Source: UBA2336 sp036787955 (GTDB taxonomy: Bacteria > Bacteroidota > Bacteroidia > Cytophagales > Cyclobacteriaceae). Taken from it: a DNA stretch of 64,000 nucleotides. The translations under genes and the position numbers were made by a program. The stretch spans positions 62,001 through 126,000 of the forward strand of contig DAIQOI010000008.1 of NCBI GenBank assembly GCA_036787955.1, in the 5' to 3' direction. This document shows, piece by piece, positions 63,251 to 64,000 of the stretch (within the stretch, counting starts at the first letter, position 1; each line of letters opens with the position of its first letter). Below the pieces are notes generated by a model. That model had not been told where the DNA came from, searched no databases, and saw nothing but the letters and a program-made list of their open reading frames with translations.

Positions 63251-64000
63251 GTGAAGCCTGCTGAAAAAAAACTTGTGGCAGTTACCGGGCCCACCGCCTC
63301 GGGTAAAACGCGTGTAGCCATAACACTCGCTCAACATTTTCATACAGCTATCATATCGGCCGACTCGCGGCAGTGCTATAAAGAGCTGAATATTGGCGTG
63401 GCGCGTCCTTCGGTGAACGAACTGGAAGCCGTGGTTCATTATTTCATTGCCTCGCATTCCATCTTCCGGCCACTGGATGCCGCACAGTATGCCCGTGAAG
63501 CTCATGACCTGCTGCATGAGCTTTTTAAAAAACACGACACGGTAATTGTATGCGGGGGGTCGGGATTGTATCTGAAAGCCCTGCTGGAGGGATTTGATGA
63601 GATCCCCGACATACCCGATGAAATCCGCACGCATATTCAGGAACAATACCGGCTGCATGGTATTGGCTGGCTTCAGCAACAACTGGCCCAACAGGACGCA
63701 GGTGCACTGCAACACCTTGATCCGCATAATCCGCAGCGCCTTATGCGTGCCCTTGAAGTGAAGTGGCACACCGGCAAATCCATCCGCGAATTTCAAAAAG
63801 GCAGCAAGAGGCAGTTGCCCTGGCAAATAATTAAAACAGGAATGGATTTACCACGGGCCGAACTTTACCAAAGAATAAACCAGCGCGTACTCAACATGGT
63901 AGAGGCAGGGCTTTTTGAAGAGGCAGAACAACTATATCCTTACCGCCATCTTACTCCCCTCCAAACGGTGGGGTATGAAGAGATATTCGGTTGCCTGGAC
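63251..64000 (+). CDS. miaA: tRNA dimethylallyltransferase, 5' part
   Basis: 250 codons are visible, then the window ends. The P-loop GPTASGKT (about 12-19), SADSRQCYKELNIG (substrate-binding Asp), GGSGLYLKALLEG and PHNPQRLMRALE identify MiaA, which adds a dimethylallyl group to A37 of UNN-reading tRNAs. The start is GTG at 63251; a TACTTTTG box (63239-63246) would place the transcript start almost at this codon, so GTG 63275 is an alternative start. The substrate DMAPP ties it to the prenyl pathway, though not to the crt operon. Confidence 0.94.
   Translation, partial: MKPAEKKLVAVTGPTASGKTRVAITLAQHFHTAIISADSRQCYKELNIGVARPSVNELEAVVHYFIASHSIFRPLDAAQYAREAHDLLHELFKKHDTVIVCGGSGLYLKALLEGFDEIPDIPDEIRTHIQEQYRLHGIGWLQQQLAQQDAGALQHLDPHNPQRLMRALEVKWHTGKSIREFQKGSKRQLPWQIIKTGMDLPRAELYQRINQRVLNMVEAGLFEEAEQLYPYRHLTPLQTVGYEEIFGCLD

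Noticed and set aside
63206..63826. 206-residue minus-strand frame at the right end
   Set aside because: Antisense to miaA, whose P-loop and other motifs are clear on the plus strand.
1..64000. CRISPR array, prophage or insertion sequence
   Set aside because: No spaced direct repeats, integrase, transposase or phage structural genes were seen.

Overview
The window looks like chromosomal DNA of a member of the Bacteroidota, most likely the Cytophagales. The grounds are the IPExxxVDY-type protein next to pyk, a one-chain fused E1 dehydrogenase, a one-chain CrtYc-CrtYd lycopene cyclase, a TolQ/ExbB plus double ExbD operon, several promoters of the TAnnTTTG (-7) type, and starts without clear Shine-Dalgarno sequences. 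No phage, insertion sequence or CRISPR array is visible. There is one tRNA (Ser, GGA) and the RNase P RNA.

Layout. 0.1-2.6 kb: a ligase-associated DEXH helicase. 2.6-10.1 kb: a light/B12-type MerR regulator (CarH-like) followed by a co-directional block of an ECF sigma factor, crtI, crtB, idi, a DNA photolyase, an SRPBCC protein, crtZ and a fused lycopene cyclase. A perfect 11-bp inverted repeat lies directly before the sigma factor start. The enzymes would take GGPP to beta-carotene and zeaxanthin; no GGPP synthase or ketolase is present. 10.5-15.2 kb: a MacB-type ABC permease divergent from its adaptor and ATPase, with a 2 x 20 bp tandem repeat between them. 15.3-19.1 kb: a lipoprotein, an HNH endonuclease, a C40 (NlpC/P60) protein lacking the catalytic Cys, smpB, a thioesterase and tsaD. 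19.1-24.9 kb: tamB, a DUF2279 protein and a small acidic protein. 25-26.7 kb: rnpB with promoter and terminator, an NtrC-like regulator without a DNA-binding domain, and a 41-residue lipoprotein.

26.8-37.1 kb: a LuxE-like acyl-protein synthetase, a lipoprotein, fused E1 alpha/beta, alanine dehydrogenase, an HsdR-N nuclease-like protein, AMP nucleosidase, an MFS transporter, and the ExbB-membrane protein-ExbD-ExbD operon. 37.4-43.7 kb: tRNA-Ser and a tightly overlapping minus-strand run (asparaginase, TatD, DgkA, a GT28-like transferase, a NodB deacetylase, a PP2C/SpoIIE phosphatase, a GT2 transferase). ruvC follows on the plus strand. 44.4-51.4 kb is a surface-glycan locus with three GT4-type transferases, a SAM methyltransferase, an FkbM methyltransferase and a Wzx-type flippase.

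51.7-64 kb is mostly housekeeping: an Omp85 protein, lgt, nadE, rnc, fabF, acpP, the IPExxxVDY protein, pyk, an NFACT protein (RqcH type), a PhnP-like metallo-hydrolase, a small conserved protein, and miaA cut by the window end. The most distinctive parts are the CarH/ECF/photolyase/carotenoid regulon with its operator candidate, the Cys-less C40 protein in the smpB operon, and the truncated NtrC-like regulator. None of these is a demonstrably new system from sequence alone.
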